Source: Pseudoneurospora amorphoporcata
Taxonomy: Eukaryota > Ascomycota > Sordariomycetes > Sordariales > Sordariaceae
Length of the DNA stretch: 51,916 nt
NCBI GenBank assembly: GCA_033297205.1
Contig: MU859287.1
Location: 1-51,916 of the forward strand
Direction: 5' to 3'
Shown one piece after another: positions 30,630 to 42,062 of the stretch. The notes beneath the pieces were generated by a model. It did no database searches. It was not told the origin of the DNA and saw only the letters and a program-made list of their open reading frames with translations. The translations under genes were made by a program, and so were the position numbers. The stretch's first letter is position 1. Every line of letters starts with the position of its first letter.

Positions 30630-32689
30630 ATGCTGAGATGGACTCTAGCACTGAGATTTCGGCGCTTCACTGTCGCTTCACCAGCCTTCCCGCGTCAGGC
30701 GTTCCATAAGAGATTCTACAGTAGCAGTTCCCCGTTTGAGCCTTCCATAGAGCGCTATACTGTCCCATGCGCCTCTGCTGGCGAGATCACCGTTAGGTAG
30801 GTGGCCCATGTGCTCAAAATTTTCAAGTAAAATGTTTGTAATGAAGGTCAATTATAGACTGATGATACCCGTGCCTCAGTCTCTACAACGTGGCGGACCG
30901 GCCAGCAACCGACCCCTTGATCATCTGGATCCCCCCGTTTGCTGCTCGGGATGAGAACGACCCAAACTACCATCTCCCATCATGGCTTCACAGATTTTCG
31001 GTGGCTGTCATCCACTACAGGTGGTCTGGCTTGTACGACGACGAAAGACCCACGCCGAAGCCGAAGCCGAAGCCAAAGGTCAAGCCAGAGGCTGATGTCG
31101 AACCCGAATTGGACGATGAGGGATATTACTCGAGCGAGACCTCTGACAGAGAAAGAAAAGAAGAAGAGGAACTGGCAGAAGAGGAGGGAGAATCCATCAA
31201 CAGAACCCCCCTCCACTGGCCCACCCCCATCCACGACGTCCTCTTCGGCTACTCCTGGATCACCCAAAATCTCCAGCCCAAATGGCCCCAGCGCAAAGAA
31301 GTCTACATCTGCGGCTCCTACCTGGGCGCCAGTCTTGCGGCCGGCCTCGCCCTGACCGAGTCTTACCCGCACGCCCGCATGACCGTGCGCGGTCTGCTTG
31401 CCTACAACGGCATCTACGACTGGACCACTTTCTTGCCCGACCACCCGATCCATAGACCCAAGGGTGACGACCGCATCCTCATCGAGGAGCAGCTGCACAA
31501 GCTCAACCGCGATCTCGACGAGGACGGCGGACCGGCGGCTACCTCGCCCATCATTGCCCATTATCAGCGAAGGCTCGAAGACCTCTTCGGCACGCCGTCG
31601 GGATTGTTTGATAGCTTCGCGAGCGCTTGTCTGTTTTTTCACACGGCGGGACTTTTTATCCCGCCGACTTTCGATGAGAAGTATGTCCCCGAGTGGCTTC
31701 ATCCGCCGCCTCCGGGGCCTTTGATCACGGGCGGCGCCAATGACACCACCACCAAAGGTCACGGTGCCCTCAGCGACCCCGACGACCCCTTAACTCCTCG
31801 TCAACAACCCCCGCCTGAATCTCCCCTCCCACCCAGCCAAAACCCCACCGACGACCTCGACCCCGACAACTCTGATCACTTCGATCACTCCGAGCAGGGC
31901 GAGCCAGACTCAGTAGCAGCCGCAGACGCCGAAGACATGCAGCTACAGACTCTCCAGATGCAACAAATGGCCATGTTCAACGGCGCCTCAGGCGAGCCAG
32001 ACGAAGTAGCCGCCGAAGACCTTCTCCAAGAAGTAACTCGGCTCCAAGATACTCTCAAAGTCCAGATTCTTCACGCAAAGTTCCCGCGCAAGTCGTACGT
32101 GCATTTCCCGCCACGGCACTCGATGCTCAAGCTGCCCGACACGTTGTTGCTGTACGAGACGCCGAGCGCGGAGCTACCGTTCAAGTGCGATGCTTTGGCG
32201 AAGATCGGGGTGGAGGGGAGTGGTGCTATGAGTCTCTCGGCAAGATACCAGAACCAGAAGGGGAAGCAGCGGCAACAGAAGGAAGAGGAGGAAGATGACG
32301 ACGTGGGGGAAGATGAAGCAGAAGATGGAAAGGTAAAGGAAAAGAAATCCCTCCCCCGCCTCAAAACGCGCAAACACCGCAGGCCCCCCGTCGCCATCAC
32401 CGCCGGCGAAAACAGCTTCCGCACGCAAGCGTACGAGCTGGCACTGCTGATGCAGCGGAGCATCGAGACGTTGGAACTCAAAGAGCGGCGCAAGTGGGAC
32501 GAGGATTACCCGGTCGACGTCCACTACTGGGAGCTCGAGGCGGCGAGGAGGGTGAAAGTGGCGGACGTGGGCGTGGTGGATGATCAGGACATGGAGATTG
32601 GGGATCTAGAAGGGGTCGGGGACTTGGATGAGAGGGGGAGGGAGATTGTGTTGGAGTGGTTGGAGGAGAAGATCGATAAGGCGCGTTGA
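30630..32689 (+). CDS. Uncharacterised mitochondrial alpha/beta-hydrolase-like protein
   Basis: Exons 30630-30796 and 30880-32689 encode 658 residues. The first exon gives an Arg-rich, acid-free leader (MLRWTLALRFRRFTVASPAF, then a FYSSSS motif), a strong mitochondrial presequence. The body starts like an alpha/beta hydrolase: a beta strand PLIIWIPPF, WLHRFSVAVIHYRW, then VYICGSYLGASLAAGLAL in the place of the nucleophile elbow. The elbow reads C-G-S-Y-L-G and lacks the strict G-x-S-x-G spacing, so catalytic competence is doubtful. Acidic, disordered insertions interrupt it: a KPKPKPKPK and Glu-rich stretch near residues 110-160, a Pro/Asp-rich stretch in the middle, and a Lys/Glu-rich stretch after ALSARYQ. 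The C-terminal part (TAGENSFRTQAYELALLMQR, EEDYP-like) looks folded again. I do not recognise a characterised homologue. Confidence 0.85.
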
Positions 32690-32946
32690 GACTTCTCGCC
32701 GTCACACTTTGGTTGTAAATTTGCATTGCAGTCTAAGATGTTTTGTTCATTGTGCCGAGCGGTTGGTTTAAAAGCGAGTGTAGGTGTGTTCTTGAGAAAA
32801 TGAAGGCAGACCTGCTCCTTTTTCGCTAGGTGGCCTTCCTCGTTTATTATCTGATAACGCCCACTCTGGATGATGAGTATCTACCCTACCCATATTATAC
32901 TAGCGCTCACCAATCATCATAACATGACCCCTGTATCCCATCTTTT

Positions 32947-34090
32947 TTACTCCTCAATAGTCTTGACGTTCTCCCACTCGCCCTTGAGGTTCTCCTTCCA
33001 TAGTGTGACCTTGTTGTTGTCGCTGCTGGCAGCCAACACGTTTCCGCTGAGCGACCAGCTGACGCGCCAGACGGCCGCATCGAAGTTGAGAACCTTGCAC
33101 TTCCACTCGCTCGGGTTCGCCGCGTCACTCGTCCAGATGCGCACCGTCTTATCCTGCGAGGCGCTCGCAATGTAGCTCTTCTGAAGCACAGTCGGGCTCC
33201 ACGCAACGTCGCGCACCCAGTCCGTATGGCCCGTCAGGGGCTCGCGCTCGAGTTTGTATCCGTTTGTAGCGGGGTCGAAGGTCCAGATCTTGAGCAGGTT
33301 GTCGGAGCCGCCGGTCACGAAGCGCCTGTTGCCCGTCGAGCCGGGGCCGGGGTTGCTGCTGACGATGCTGCCGGGAGTGGTGGCGGGCGCCCAAGAGACC
33401 GAGTTGACGCCCAGGCCGTGGGCGTGGAAGATTTTGTGCTCCCAGCTGTTATCCTTGAATTCGAGAACGCTGACGTTGCCGTCGGAAGAGGCGCAGGCCA
33501 AGAGACAGCCGGCTTCGTGAGGAGACCAGGACACGATGTTGACGCTCGCTTTGTGTAGGGCAAAGTCGAAGATGCGCTGCCAGCTACCGGCTTGCTCGCG
33601 CCAGATGAGAACCTTGCCGTCGTAGCCTGCCGAGGCAAGGATGTTGCCGTACTTGGGGTGCGCCCATGCTACGCACCAGACTGCGCCGTCGTGTCTGTTG
33701 TAAGAAGGGAGATTAACCCAGTGCCCATATTGGTCGTTGACTGTAATCCATCGCGAACATACCCCTTCAGTGTCTCGATAAGTCGCTGTGACTCGCCCTC
33801 AATCTCGAAGATCTTGATGGTGCGATCCGAGGAGCATGTCGCTAACCTCCTGCCGTAGTAGTCGAGAACTGCATCGTGCTGCGAGGGTCTGTTAGAAACA
33901 GATGATCGGTTGTCGGGAGACGTAGTGAAGTTCGAGGTTGACGTACAATCATATCATCGTGGCCAGAGTTGGCGATAACCTGGGCGCCTGCGGTCTGTGT
34001 CGTCGCGATAGCTTCATGTTAGTGAATAGGTCGCCAAGAAAGGGGGGCCGCAGCCTGCCGGCAGCTTGGGGTGTTAGCGGGGCTTACCAT
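32947..34090 (-). CDS. sec13: SEC13, WD40 protein of COPII coat and nuclear pore
   Basis: Exons 34090-34088, 33994-33947, 33878-33763 and 33694-32947 encode 304 residues (yeast Sec13 has 297). The protein is almost entirely six WD40 blades; diagnostic stretches are GHDDMIHDAVLDYYGRRLAT, CSSDRTIKIFEI, GHDGAVWCVAWAHPKYG, ASAGYDGKVLIWRE, GHTDWVRDVAWSP and ASQDKTVRIWTS. Sec13 pairs with Sec31 in the outer COPII coat, with Nup145C/Nup84 subunits in the pore, and with the SEA/GATOR complex. The first coding exon is just the ATG, followed at once by GTAAGC; no other in-frame ATG precedes exon 2, which opens TAGAQVIANSGHDD. Introns are 93, 68 and 68 nt. Confidence 0.96.
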
Positions 34091-35182
34091 CTTGATTAAT
34101 TATGGGGTACTGAAGATGTGTGGAAAACAAGAAGATTATGAGGTCGTATGTGCCCGCTTTGGGTTTGAAGCAAATCAAAGTTATGACCTAAGTAAAGGTT
34201 GTAGCAAAAAGGGAAAAAAGGCCGTCGTTGGGGACGGGATCGGTGTTCAGTTGGATCACCACTGGAATGGAAGCTGCAAGCTACAGTGGACGGCCTGGCG
34301 ACACGATACCGTAGGTGAGCCCGTCTCGCTGGAGCTTGTGCAGTGATCCCTGTCGAATGATGTGGTCCAGCTGGCAAGAAGTTCAAGGTGAGAAAAGGTG
34401 AGACATGGTGAGTGGGGCTTCGTTGGCGTCCTTGTACACTCACTACAAGTACGCTCACCGTGGCGTGACGTTCCCGCTCTTCTTCGGGGTCGGACTCGGA
34501 GACTCGAAGTGGATCCCCGCCCCTTCCCGTCCTTTGAGACAAGGTGGGGCAGAGTGAGGCAGGGGCACGTTAACCCCACGCGGCCTGGCGACCCTCGCCT
34601 CCGGTCTCCGTTCCCGCTGTAAAAGTCCACTGAGCATGCATATGATAGCGCCATGAGCGCATGGCTTTACCCCGAACTTTGCAAGTGCCGTGGCAGCGTC
34701 ACTTTACAACAAGTTGAGATGGAATATTTTGCTCCTTCCCATGGAAGTACATAACTTGATCAAATCTGCGACGCTTCTTATTGTTTGCTAGAAAAGAATT
34801 TTCTTGCGCACAGAAATCAGTGGAGCCCTTGTCGTGGTATTTGACAGGGCGTTGTTTACTTTTTTTCTCGTCTACTTTCTTTCCCCTCTCCAACCACTTT
34901 TCTCCAAATATCGTAGACTTGAGAATACCGGCGGGTTCGGTTTACTATCGCGCTGATCTAAGAACCTCGGCTTCCAAGTTCGCGCCACTACAACTTGTAA
35001 CTCTCCTTTCGCTCACTCGCTCAAGTCTTCCTCGCACTATAAAAACACTATACGCTTTCAAGCACATCTTCTACATACCTCACTTTTTTGATATTATATA
35101 ACCTTCTACTTCGTATTCTCTTTCCCTAATCTTGCTGTCACCAACGCCTCACGAGCCTTTGCTTCCCCCAAACCTCGAAACC
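34091..35182. promoter_or_regulatory. Divergent intergenic region between SEC13 and PEX20
   Basis: This 1.09-kb region separates the divergent SEC13 and PEX20 starts. The part next to PEX20 is pyrimidine-rich, consistent with a fungal promoter and 5' leader. No gene is supported. Confidence 0.55.
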
Positions 35183-36481
35183 ATGGCTGATAACATGTGC
35201 GGCCCGTCCAACGGCGCCAAGAACCTTCTCGCGCACGCTGATCGCGACAGTACTCTCCATCAGGACCGCCTGGTCAACTCGCCCAACTCGGCTACCGGTG
35301 CTGTATGATATGTTCGCTTTCTTTTGTCATGTCGTAGAATACTGAACGCAATTCGATGCTAACTCGCAAGCTAGTCCTTCAGGAACCGCCCCTCCTTCGC
35401 AGCTGACGGCGCATTCGACAACTTCCAACAGGCCCCTATGCTCGACGCCCCGGGTCCTTCCCTCGGCTTCGCTCAGAACAACTTAGTCCTGAACAACCCA
35501 GGCCTCCCGGCTTTCCATGCTGGACAAGCGCCCGGTGTCTTTGGCCATGCGGTCGGAGGTGTGCCGGCTACGGCCAGTCCCATGCACTCCTCCAGTGCCG
35601 CTGTCCACGGCTGGGTCGACCAGTTCGCCAGCATGCAGCTTCATCAGGACACAACTCAGGCGGCCCCGGCCATGTCATCTCAAGCCATGTCGGCAGCCAT
35701 GTCTACTGCAACCCACAACCCCATGATGGGCATGCAGGACGACCATATGGCCTACAATACTCACCAGTTTGGCGGTATGGGAATGGGTGTCGGTATGGGC
35801 ATGGGCATGGGCATGGGAATGTCCATGGACGATCCTTTTGTCATGCACGATACTGGCTTGAACAATTTCACTCATCAACAGCCCCAGCTCGGGCTCAACG
35901 ACCACGTTGAGACTGCTCTGGACATCGAGGCCTTCAACAAAGCGTTCGGCGAGTACGACGAGAGCTCCTTTGAGCAAGAGCTCGCTGAGTGGGCTGAGGA
36001 GGAAAAGGCCGAGAAGGCTCAGCAGCAGGCTCAGCGGGAGTTCGAGGCTGCCGAGGCAGAATGGATGGCGAAGCACGGTCCGACTGCCGAGAACAACACC
36101 AAAGTTGGTCCCCCCACCGACGAGGAGATGGTGGCCATCGATGCTGATCTCGAGAACCTCGCTCAGGAGCAGGAAACCAAGGAGGAAGCTGAGGCCCGTC
36201 GCCGCGAGGGTAACGAGGAGCTTGCCAAGGCTGCCAACGCCATTTTGACCTCCGTAGCCGACAACCAGTCCGAGAAATTCCAGAAGTCGACCTTCCTGGA
36301 TCTCATGCGCCGCATCGGCAACAGAGAGGTCGAAGTCGACGGTGACAAGCTGGTTGACGTCGCGACTGGCGAGCAGGTCAACACCAGCTCTTCCGACCTC
36401 GACCCCGCCGACGATGTATCGGGCCTTTCGGATGCGAACGACAAGGGCAAGGCTCCTGCTGAGCCCGCTTCTTCCGCTTGA
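35183..36481 (+). CDS. pex20: Peroxin PEX20, PTS2 import co-receptor
   Basis: Exons 35183-35302 and 35375-36481 encode 408 residues; the 72-nt intron has a CTAAC branch site. The N-terminus MADNMCGPSNGAKNL contains the near-terminal cysteine (Cys6) that in Pex20/Pex5-type receptors is the site of ubiquitination for export. The exon join gives SFRNRPSF. A WVDQF motif (W-x-x-x-F/Y type, docking to Pex13/Pex14) follows, then a Met/Gly repeat, then an acidic helical C-terminal half rich in Glu and Ala (SFEQELAEWAEEEKAEKAQ). Near the end, LMRRIGNREVEVDGDKLVD is a conserved-looking block in the region that in Pex20 proteins binds the PTS2 receptor Pex7. Pex20 and Pex7 together bring PTS2 enzymes such as thiolase to peroxisomes in filamentous fungi. 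Confidence 0.93.
35779..35823. repeat. ATGGGC hexanucleotide repeat inside PEX20
   Basis: Repeats of ATGGGN encode an alternating Met/Gly tract in the linker of PEX20. The unit is six bases, so length changes keep frame. Confidence 0.9.
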
Positions 36482-37510
36482 GCTTTTGGCATCAAAAAGT
36501 CGAGGACCGTCATTGCAGCCATGACCTCGCATTACTACAGTATTTCTCGCTTTTGTTACGGCTTTGCTACGGTTTAGGGGACATCAACACTGTGTTATGT
36601 CAAGCATTCGATTTTGTTGCTGCGCATTATCCGAGCATGGACTGGTTCCCATGGGACGTGTTTTCACATTGGTGGTTTAGAAGGAAAAGGTTTACATAGG
36701 GAAGGGACTGTTTGGTACCAAAAGGATTTGCTTCAGTTCACGGGTTGGGTCGGTTCTGATATCATGGGTTTGGTTTGGCATGGCGTTGAAGATGGCCAGG
36801 AGGCTAGGCGCACAGGTTCATACCTTTTCTCGTACAACTTGTTACATGTCAGCATTGTTTCGGAGTATTACATTACTATTACACCGGCGTAGTAGACATT
36901 TGTTACTGTATTTTAGATCATTCTCACAACAAGCAGGAGGCTTTCTAATCACACCTCAACGTGGACTCATTCCCTTGTTGCCGTGATCTTTGCTACATCG
37001 TTCGACCGCATCATTATATATTACTACCGACTTTGATTCTAGATCGAATCGTCAGTACCAGACGAGTGAGCAGTGGGGCATGGAACACGTGTGGGGTCTC
37101 GTGTCGCGTGCCGTGTGCCGTGTGCCATGTCGGATGCCGCCGTGCGGGGCGGGGCTTCCCCGGACGGGATCGCCAATCGGTCACGGGTGGGATGCTGGGA
37201 TGATGTCACGCCGGGACCCCATACTGTAGCACGCCGGAATGACCGCCGTTATTTGTCATCCGTATTGTCAAGTTCGTAATGCTTACTCATTAGGACATCA
37301 CGTCGATGAAGCTATTCGCACATAATATTTGACATCGCCTCATCTCTCGTTTTTGTTTACCTACTCCTGAACTTACACCCGCCTTCATCCAGTCAGTACC
37401 TTTACAGTTTACACCCACAAACCGACCCTGAAGGTATCACCCACCTCATCGACCGTCTACTCACCTCGAACCAACTCAACCCGAGATCCTAAACTTCCAA
37501 ATCAAACAAG
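36482..37510. other. Intergenic region, 1.0 kb
   Basis: This contains the PEX20 3' UTR and the promoter and leader of the DOPA-dioxygenase-family gene. The leader next to 37511 is C-rich and A-rich with few G. No further gene is evident. Confidence 0.6.
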
Positions 37511-38139
37511 ATGCCACCCCCAAGAACTTACAAATCTCCCCTGAAAGGCTACGAGAATGCCCCTCCCCTCCCCACCGAAAAAGCCGAAGATGGCAAGAGT
37601 CTCCTCAACATCCAAACCGGCGCGCTCAGCAAAGCCTACGATGAGTTTCCTGAACCTCTAGACAACGGAAGACGAGGTGCCTTGTACGTCTTGCTTCCAT
37701 CTCTTTACATCCCCATCTCCTATTGCGCTCACTAACACCACCCCGCCCCACCAAAAGTGACATCCACATCTACCACCTCCCCAACCACCCCGTCCAAGCC
37801 CAATACGCCGCCGAACTCCACCAACGCATCCGCCATGAGTTCCCTGAACTAAGAATCTACACCTTCTGGACCAAACCCGTCGGTCCGCACCCCGTCGCCA
37901 TGTTCGAGGTCAACATCTTTACGCCGGCGCAGTTTGGCGCTTTTGTCGGGTGGTTGGCGGTTTGGAGGGGTCCCCTAAGTGTGTTGATTCATCCGAATAC
38001 CACTGAGAAGACGACCAAGGAAGGTGGGGAGATAGAGGAGGCGGAGAAGGAGGCTAGGAATCATACGGAACGGGCGATTTGGATGGGGGAGAGGGTGTTG
38101 CTGAATACGGATTTGTTTTGGGAGGCTATGGAGCACTAA
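37511..38139 (+). CDS. DOPA 4,5-dioxygenase family protein
   Basis: Exons 37511-37683 and 37758-38139 encode 184 residues; the intron is 74 nt with a GTACGT donor. The join restores FDIHIYHLPNHPVQAQYA. The protein shows the family's histidine motifs: HIYH near the start of the domain, GPHPVAMFEVNIF, and VLIHPNTTE near the end, likely metal ligands. The founding members are the mushroom DOPA 4,5-dioxygenases that open DOPA to betalain precursors, extradiol enzymes. Ascomycete homologues are widespread and their natural substrate is not known, so only family membership is claimed. The first 50 residues are a Pro- and Lys-rich leader outside the domain. There is no signal peptide. Confidence 0.9.
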
Positions 38140-39825
38140 GGCCTCTTAAGGGAGAAACGGAGTGAGGGAGTAAGTAACCTCTCAAGGAAGGACGTCTTTG
38201 GGGGATGGGATATAATATCCTGCAACGAAAGAATGGCATGGAGGATGAGAACATGATACCTGGAGTTGTTGAGGGAGCAAGTGAGATTACAACCAAGGAA
38301 GGGTTCTGGAAGAATGCGATTCAATGAGTGTGTGCTACAAATGAGATACCTATCAAATGACTAGTTCATTAAGTGGGCGGCGGAACACTTGTTAACATCA
38401 ATTATTCTACCTATCTCGTCTAACATAGGTATCATTCTTCCTCTGAAACTGCATCTGCAACTTGTCATTCTTTAGCATCCTACCCATACATACTGTTAAA
38501 GACAGAGTCCCGTCCCTCTCCGAAGCCGGCTTTCCTAGCCCCATCTCCTGTTCAGCCCAATTCATGTCACAATTCACCACATCCTTAGTATGTACCATTC
38601 ACCAACCGCGCTGAACCACCCTTCGCTACCGTGGCGTTCCTCGGCACCCCTTAAATCATACTAATTTCGCCCACCACGCGGCCATGCGTTACCTGTCTAT
38701 ATATAAGCCTTTTCTCCAAAACTTTCCTGGGTTGGGCACGTCGCTCAACCACCAAGCGCCGATAAGTGGTCCAGTTCAACGAGACGACGAGACGTTGTGG
38801 CTGGTGATCTTATCCCTTTTGAGAGTTGTATCATCATTCCGTCTTACCTCTTGGCTTCAGGGGCACATGGAGAAAGGGGACATGGCGCGCGGGTCGTGTG
38901 GGTGTGACTGAAAGTTGAGCTTGGTCTTGGCGTCTGTTTGGTCTGTTAAACATGGAGCGAGGTATACATATGAATTCTTCATCGTGGCCCGAGCCGGTTT
39001 ATTGACTTGATGATGTGATGATAAAGACACAAGTGCGAAAATATCCAAGTCCTTCTTCGAAGCCTCTTTTGAGTAGCTCCAATGAACCTATGGATGGGCT
39101 GTGGAAAAACAACCGTTCAAAGAGTGCTTATAACAGACTCCATCTGGGGGTACTCACCATCGACGTGTGAATGAGGAGAAAGCATATCTTCTTGTTCAAG
39201 ACGGGCTGGTGAAGTACAAAGCCACCCTCGCCAGGGCACTCGCCTCATTGGTCACCCTCCATTAAGCTTGATCTTCCTAACTCCCCAGACTCGCTAAACA
39301 CTCCTGCCGTGTGCCTGCATCTCTCGGCTGGTAGGGATTTTTCTGCAACACCCAACCAGAGCAGGGCGTATCCTTTCCTATCTTGACATATGGCGTCTAG
39401 AATGGGGGTGTGGTGCAAAGGTATCGTGCATAATGTGTGGGCAAATAAACGATTATCGTGAGCGGTTCCTGGAGGAGACTTTCGAGGAAGATGCCTCGTT
39501 CGGCGCTGATCTGGAGTCTCCACGCATGGCGGGTAGTTGGTAGACGGGCTTGGGCTGTTGTTTGTTGCAGTTGCCATAGAGATATCAACCGACACTCTCT
39601 TCTTCTTTTTTTCCCGGTTTCCTTCATGCATCAACTTGGGATTCCAAAGACGTCGGCGTTGTGAGATCGAGCAGGCCGTTCTGTACGGTTGCTCTGCTTT
39701 GGCCCGGTCAGATTGTTCCACTCCAACTGCCGCTTCTTCGTCAGACTTTCATATCATCTTACCTACCATTCAATTGACCTTCCTTTCTTTGTCTACCAAA
39801 AACTTGACATGGTGTCTTTGACAAA
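38140..39825. other. Intergenic region, 1.7 kb
   Basis: This contains the 3' UTR of the upstream gene and the promoter of the membrane-protein gene. A 158-codon minus-strand open frame (39245-39721) has no domain or splice support and is not called. No RNA gene or mobile element is seen. Confidence 0.55.
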
Positions 39826-42062
39826 ATGCATCGCCAACACCGCTCATTCCCAGTGCCGCTTCTAGGCCTACTAGGAGCCGCAAAGGCCGCTTCAATCGTC
39901 TACATCACCGACCTCACGATATACAACTCCCTGGTACCTTACCTCCTTCCCGTCCAATCCTTCCAGTCTCATCAGACTGCATATGCCCTTCCCCAAAGAC
40001 AGTAGAGCTGATGATTTCCCATTTGATAACAAGGCACCATGCGCCCAAACCGCTCTGTCTTATAATGTCCAAGGGCAAACCCGCGACGCCTGTCCGCCCG
40101 GAGCCAATGAACTTCAAGGCTGCGTTTGCACCAAGAACAATAACTTTGTCGCCATCAAGTCCGACGTCTCCGAGTCCGTCAACTACTACTGCGGATCGAC
40201 AGCCACCGAGGACCAGGCGTCGGCGGCAACGGTGCTCAGTGCCTATTGTAGCCAGGACAAGCTCCCCGAGTTTCCAAAGCCGTCGATCTCTGTGACGCAG
40301 TATATCACTGATGTGCCGGAGGTGGGGGCGTTGGCGCCTTGTGCGTTTACTGCGCTTGGGTATGCAGTCAAGGAAATGGTAAGTTCCAAAGCCGGAGGCC
40401 TTTGGATCTTCGAATACTGATGCAAATATCCTTACAGGGACGTGGACGTGAACGTTGCCCCTCGGACTTGGCAGCCTATGCCACTTGCGCTTGCCAAAAG
40501 AACCAGAACTCTCTGCTGGCGAGCCAACTCATCAACTCATCGGTCAAGTACTATTGTGAAAGCCACACGGCTGATGTCTCTTCGGCCCAGGGGATGTGGT
40601 CTGCGTGGTGTAAACTAAACGATGGCACTTCGGCGTTTCCTAAGCCAAGTAACCCTCCCGGCGATAGTACGTTTGGGAGTGATGAGCATGTACTGTTGGC
40701 TTTGCTCGGTTTGCTGATCGAGTACCTGGTGGACAGTGACGTATTATATCAAGGACCTGCCACAGTATAGCTCCTTGGCTAAATGTGCTGCTTCGGCGGT
40801 ATCCTATGCCGTTCAAGGGGTAAGAAGAGCAGCATGCGTTTCTTATTCAGATCACGCCCCCATGCTGACAATCTTGGTGAATTAGCAAGCTCGCAAGCTG
40901 TGTCCGGACGGCCCCCATGCACTTGCGTCCTGTGTGTGTCTGAAGGACCAAATGCTTGTGGAGGTGACAAGTTCCATTACCGCAAGCGTCAAATACAGCT
41001 GTGGTTCGACAGCGACGGACGATATTTCATCTGCAATGGCTGTAAGTCCATATACCCTCAAACATTGCGTAAACGCCCAAACACATGACTGACACTTGGC
41101 AACAGGTTCTGGACTTGTACTGCAGCGCTGCCAACAACAAGCTCGTCGCGAACGGGGTTACCGCATCGGTATCCCAGGCAGATCCATCCCCAACCGCCCA
41201 GAGTGGCAGCAGGGTCAACCCCCAAGCTACTGCCGGCGGCGGCAGTGGTTCTGGATCTGATTCCAGCTCTGGTAGCAATTCTGATGACGGCAGTTCGGGA
41301 GGCGCCAATGACGGCGGTAGCGGTAGCGGTAACACCGGTAAAAGATCTTCCAACGCCGCGGTTATTGCTGGCGCCGTTGTTGGGGTAGTCGTCGGATTGG
41401 GTATCACTGTTGCTCTCCTCTTCTTCTTCATCCGGAAGTCGAAGCAGGCCAATTCCGCGAATGCCATCACAGATTTCGGTGCCGGAGGAGACAAGCCCGA
41501 ACTTGCCGGCAATCCCGTTGTGGGTGGCGCTGCTGCTGCTGCCGCCGCCGCCGTCCCGCCGTCGCCGCCAAGTCGTTCCACAAGCATGCTCAAGGATGGA
41601 ACCAGAGTTAGTAGCGTGTCTCCAGTGTCGGCTGGTGCGGGCGGGTTTTCGCCTCCCCCGTTGACGGCGGAGCTCCAAGGCCAGGGACCTCCGCACCCGC
41701 TCAATAGCACCGAGCTACACGGACAGACACCTGCGTATCCTCCGATGCCGAACACTGCCGAGCTGCACGCACCGTATGGTGTGGCGCAGAACACATCACA
41801 ACCGATGGCTCAAGGTCTATCCCCAGTTCCTCCGGTGATGAACAATACCCCGGAGCTCCAAGGACAAGGGGCAATCTTTCCAGGCCCGAATCGCCAGGAG
41901 TTGCAAGGCCAGGCGGCACATCCCCAGTTCATGCCGAACAGACACGAGATGATGGGACAACAGCGGCCGGCCGAACTACAGCCGACGGCGTGGCAGTCGG
42001 GTCCGGTCCCTGGATTGCATGAGATGGATGGAGGTGGAAGAGGAAGGGTTGGGGAACCTTGA
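39826..42062 (+). CDS. Membrane protein with three tandem six-cysteine (CFEM-like) modules
   Basis: Exons 39826-39933, 40034-40378, 40438-40666, 40737-40819, 40886-41041 and 41106-42062 encode 625 residues. A signal peptide (about 1-22) leads to three tandem modules of about 100 residues. Each starts Y-I-x-D, then (A)PCA/KCA followed by S/GY-x-V, C-P-x-G/D, C-x-C, YYC/YSC and a final WC/YC, with six cysteines in the same order. The arrangement recalls CFEM domains, which have eight cysteines, so the relation is inference. After the modules come a Gly/Ser/Asp-rich stalk, a membrane segment (AAVIAGAVVGVVVGLGITVALLFFF is its region, near residue 400) and a basic stop (RKSKQ). A long Pro-rich tail follows with repeats of E-L-x-G-Q. 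The gene has more introns than any neighbour. The product is probably at the cell surface; function is unknown. Confidence 0.85.

Noticed and set aside
39245..39721. 158-codon minus-strand frame
   Set aside because: No recognisable domain, no splice logic, and irregular composition in an intergenic region.
39983..40033. Alternative start of the three-module protein at the ATG at 39983
   Set aside because: It lacks a signal peptide, whereas the exon from 39826 gives a signal peptide and restores the Y-I-x-D start of module 1 by a phase-0 join at 40034.
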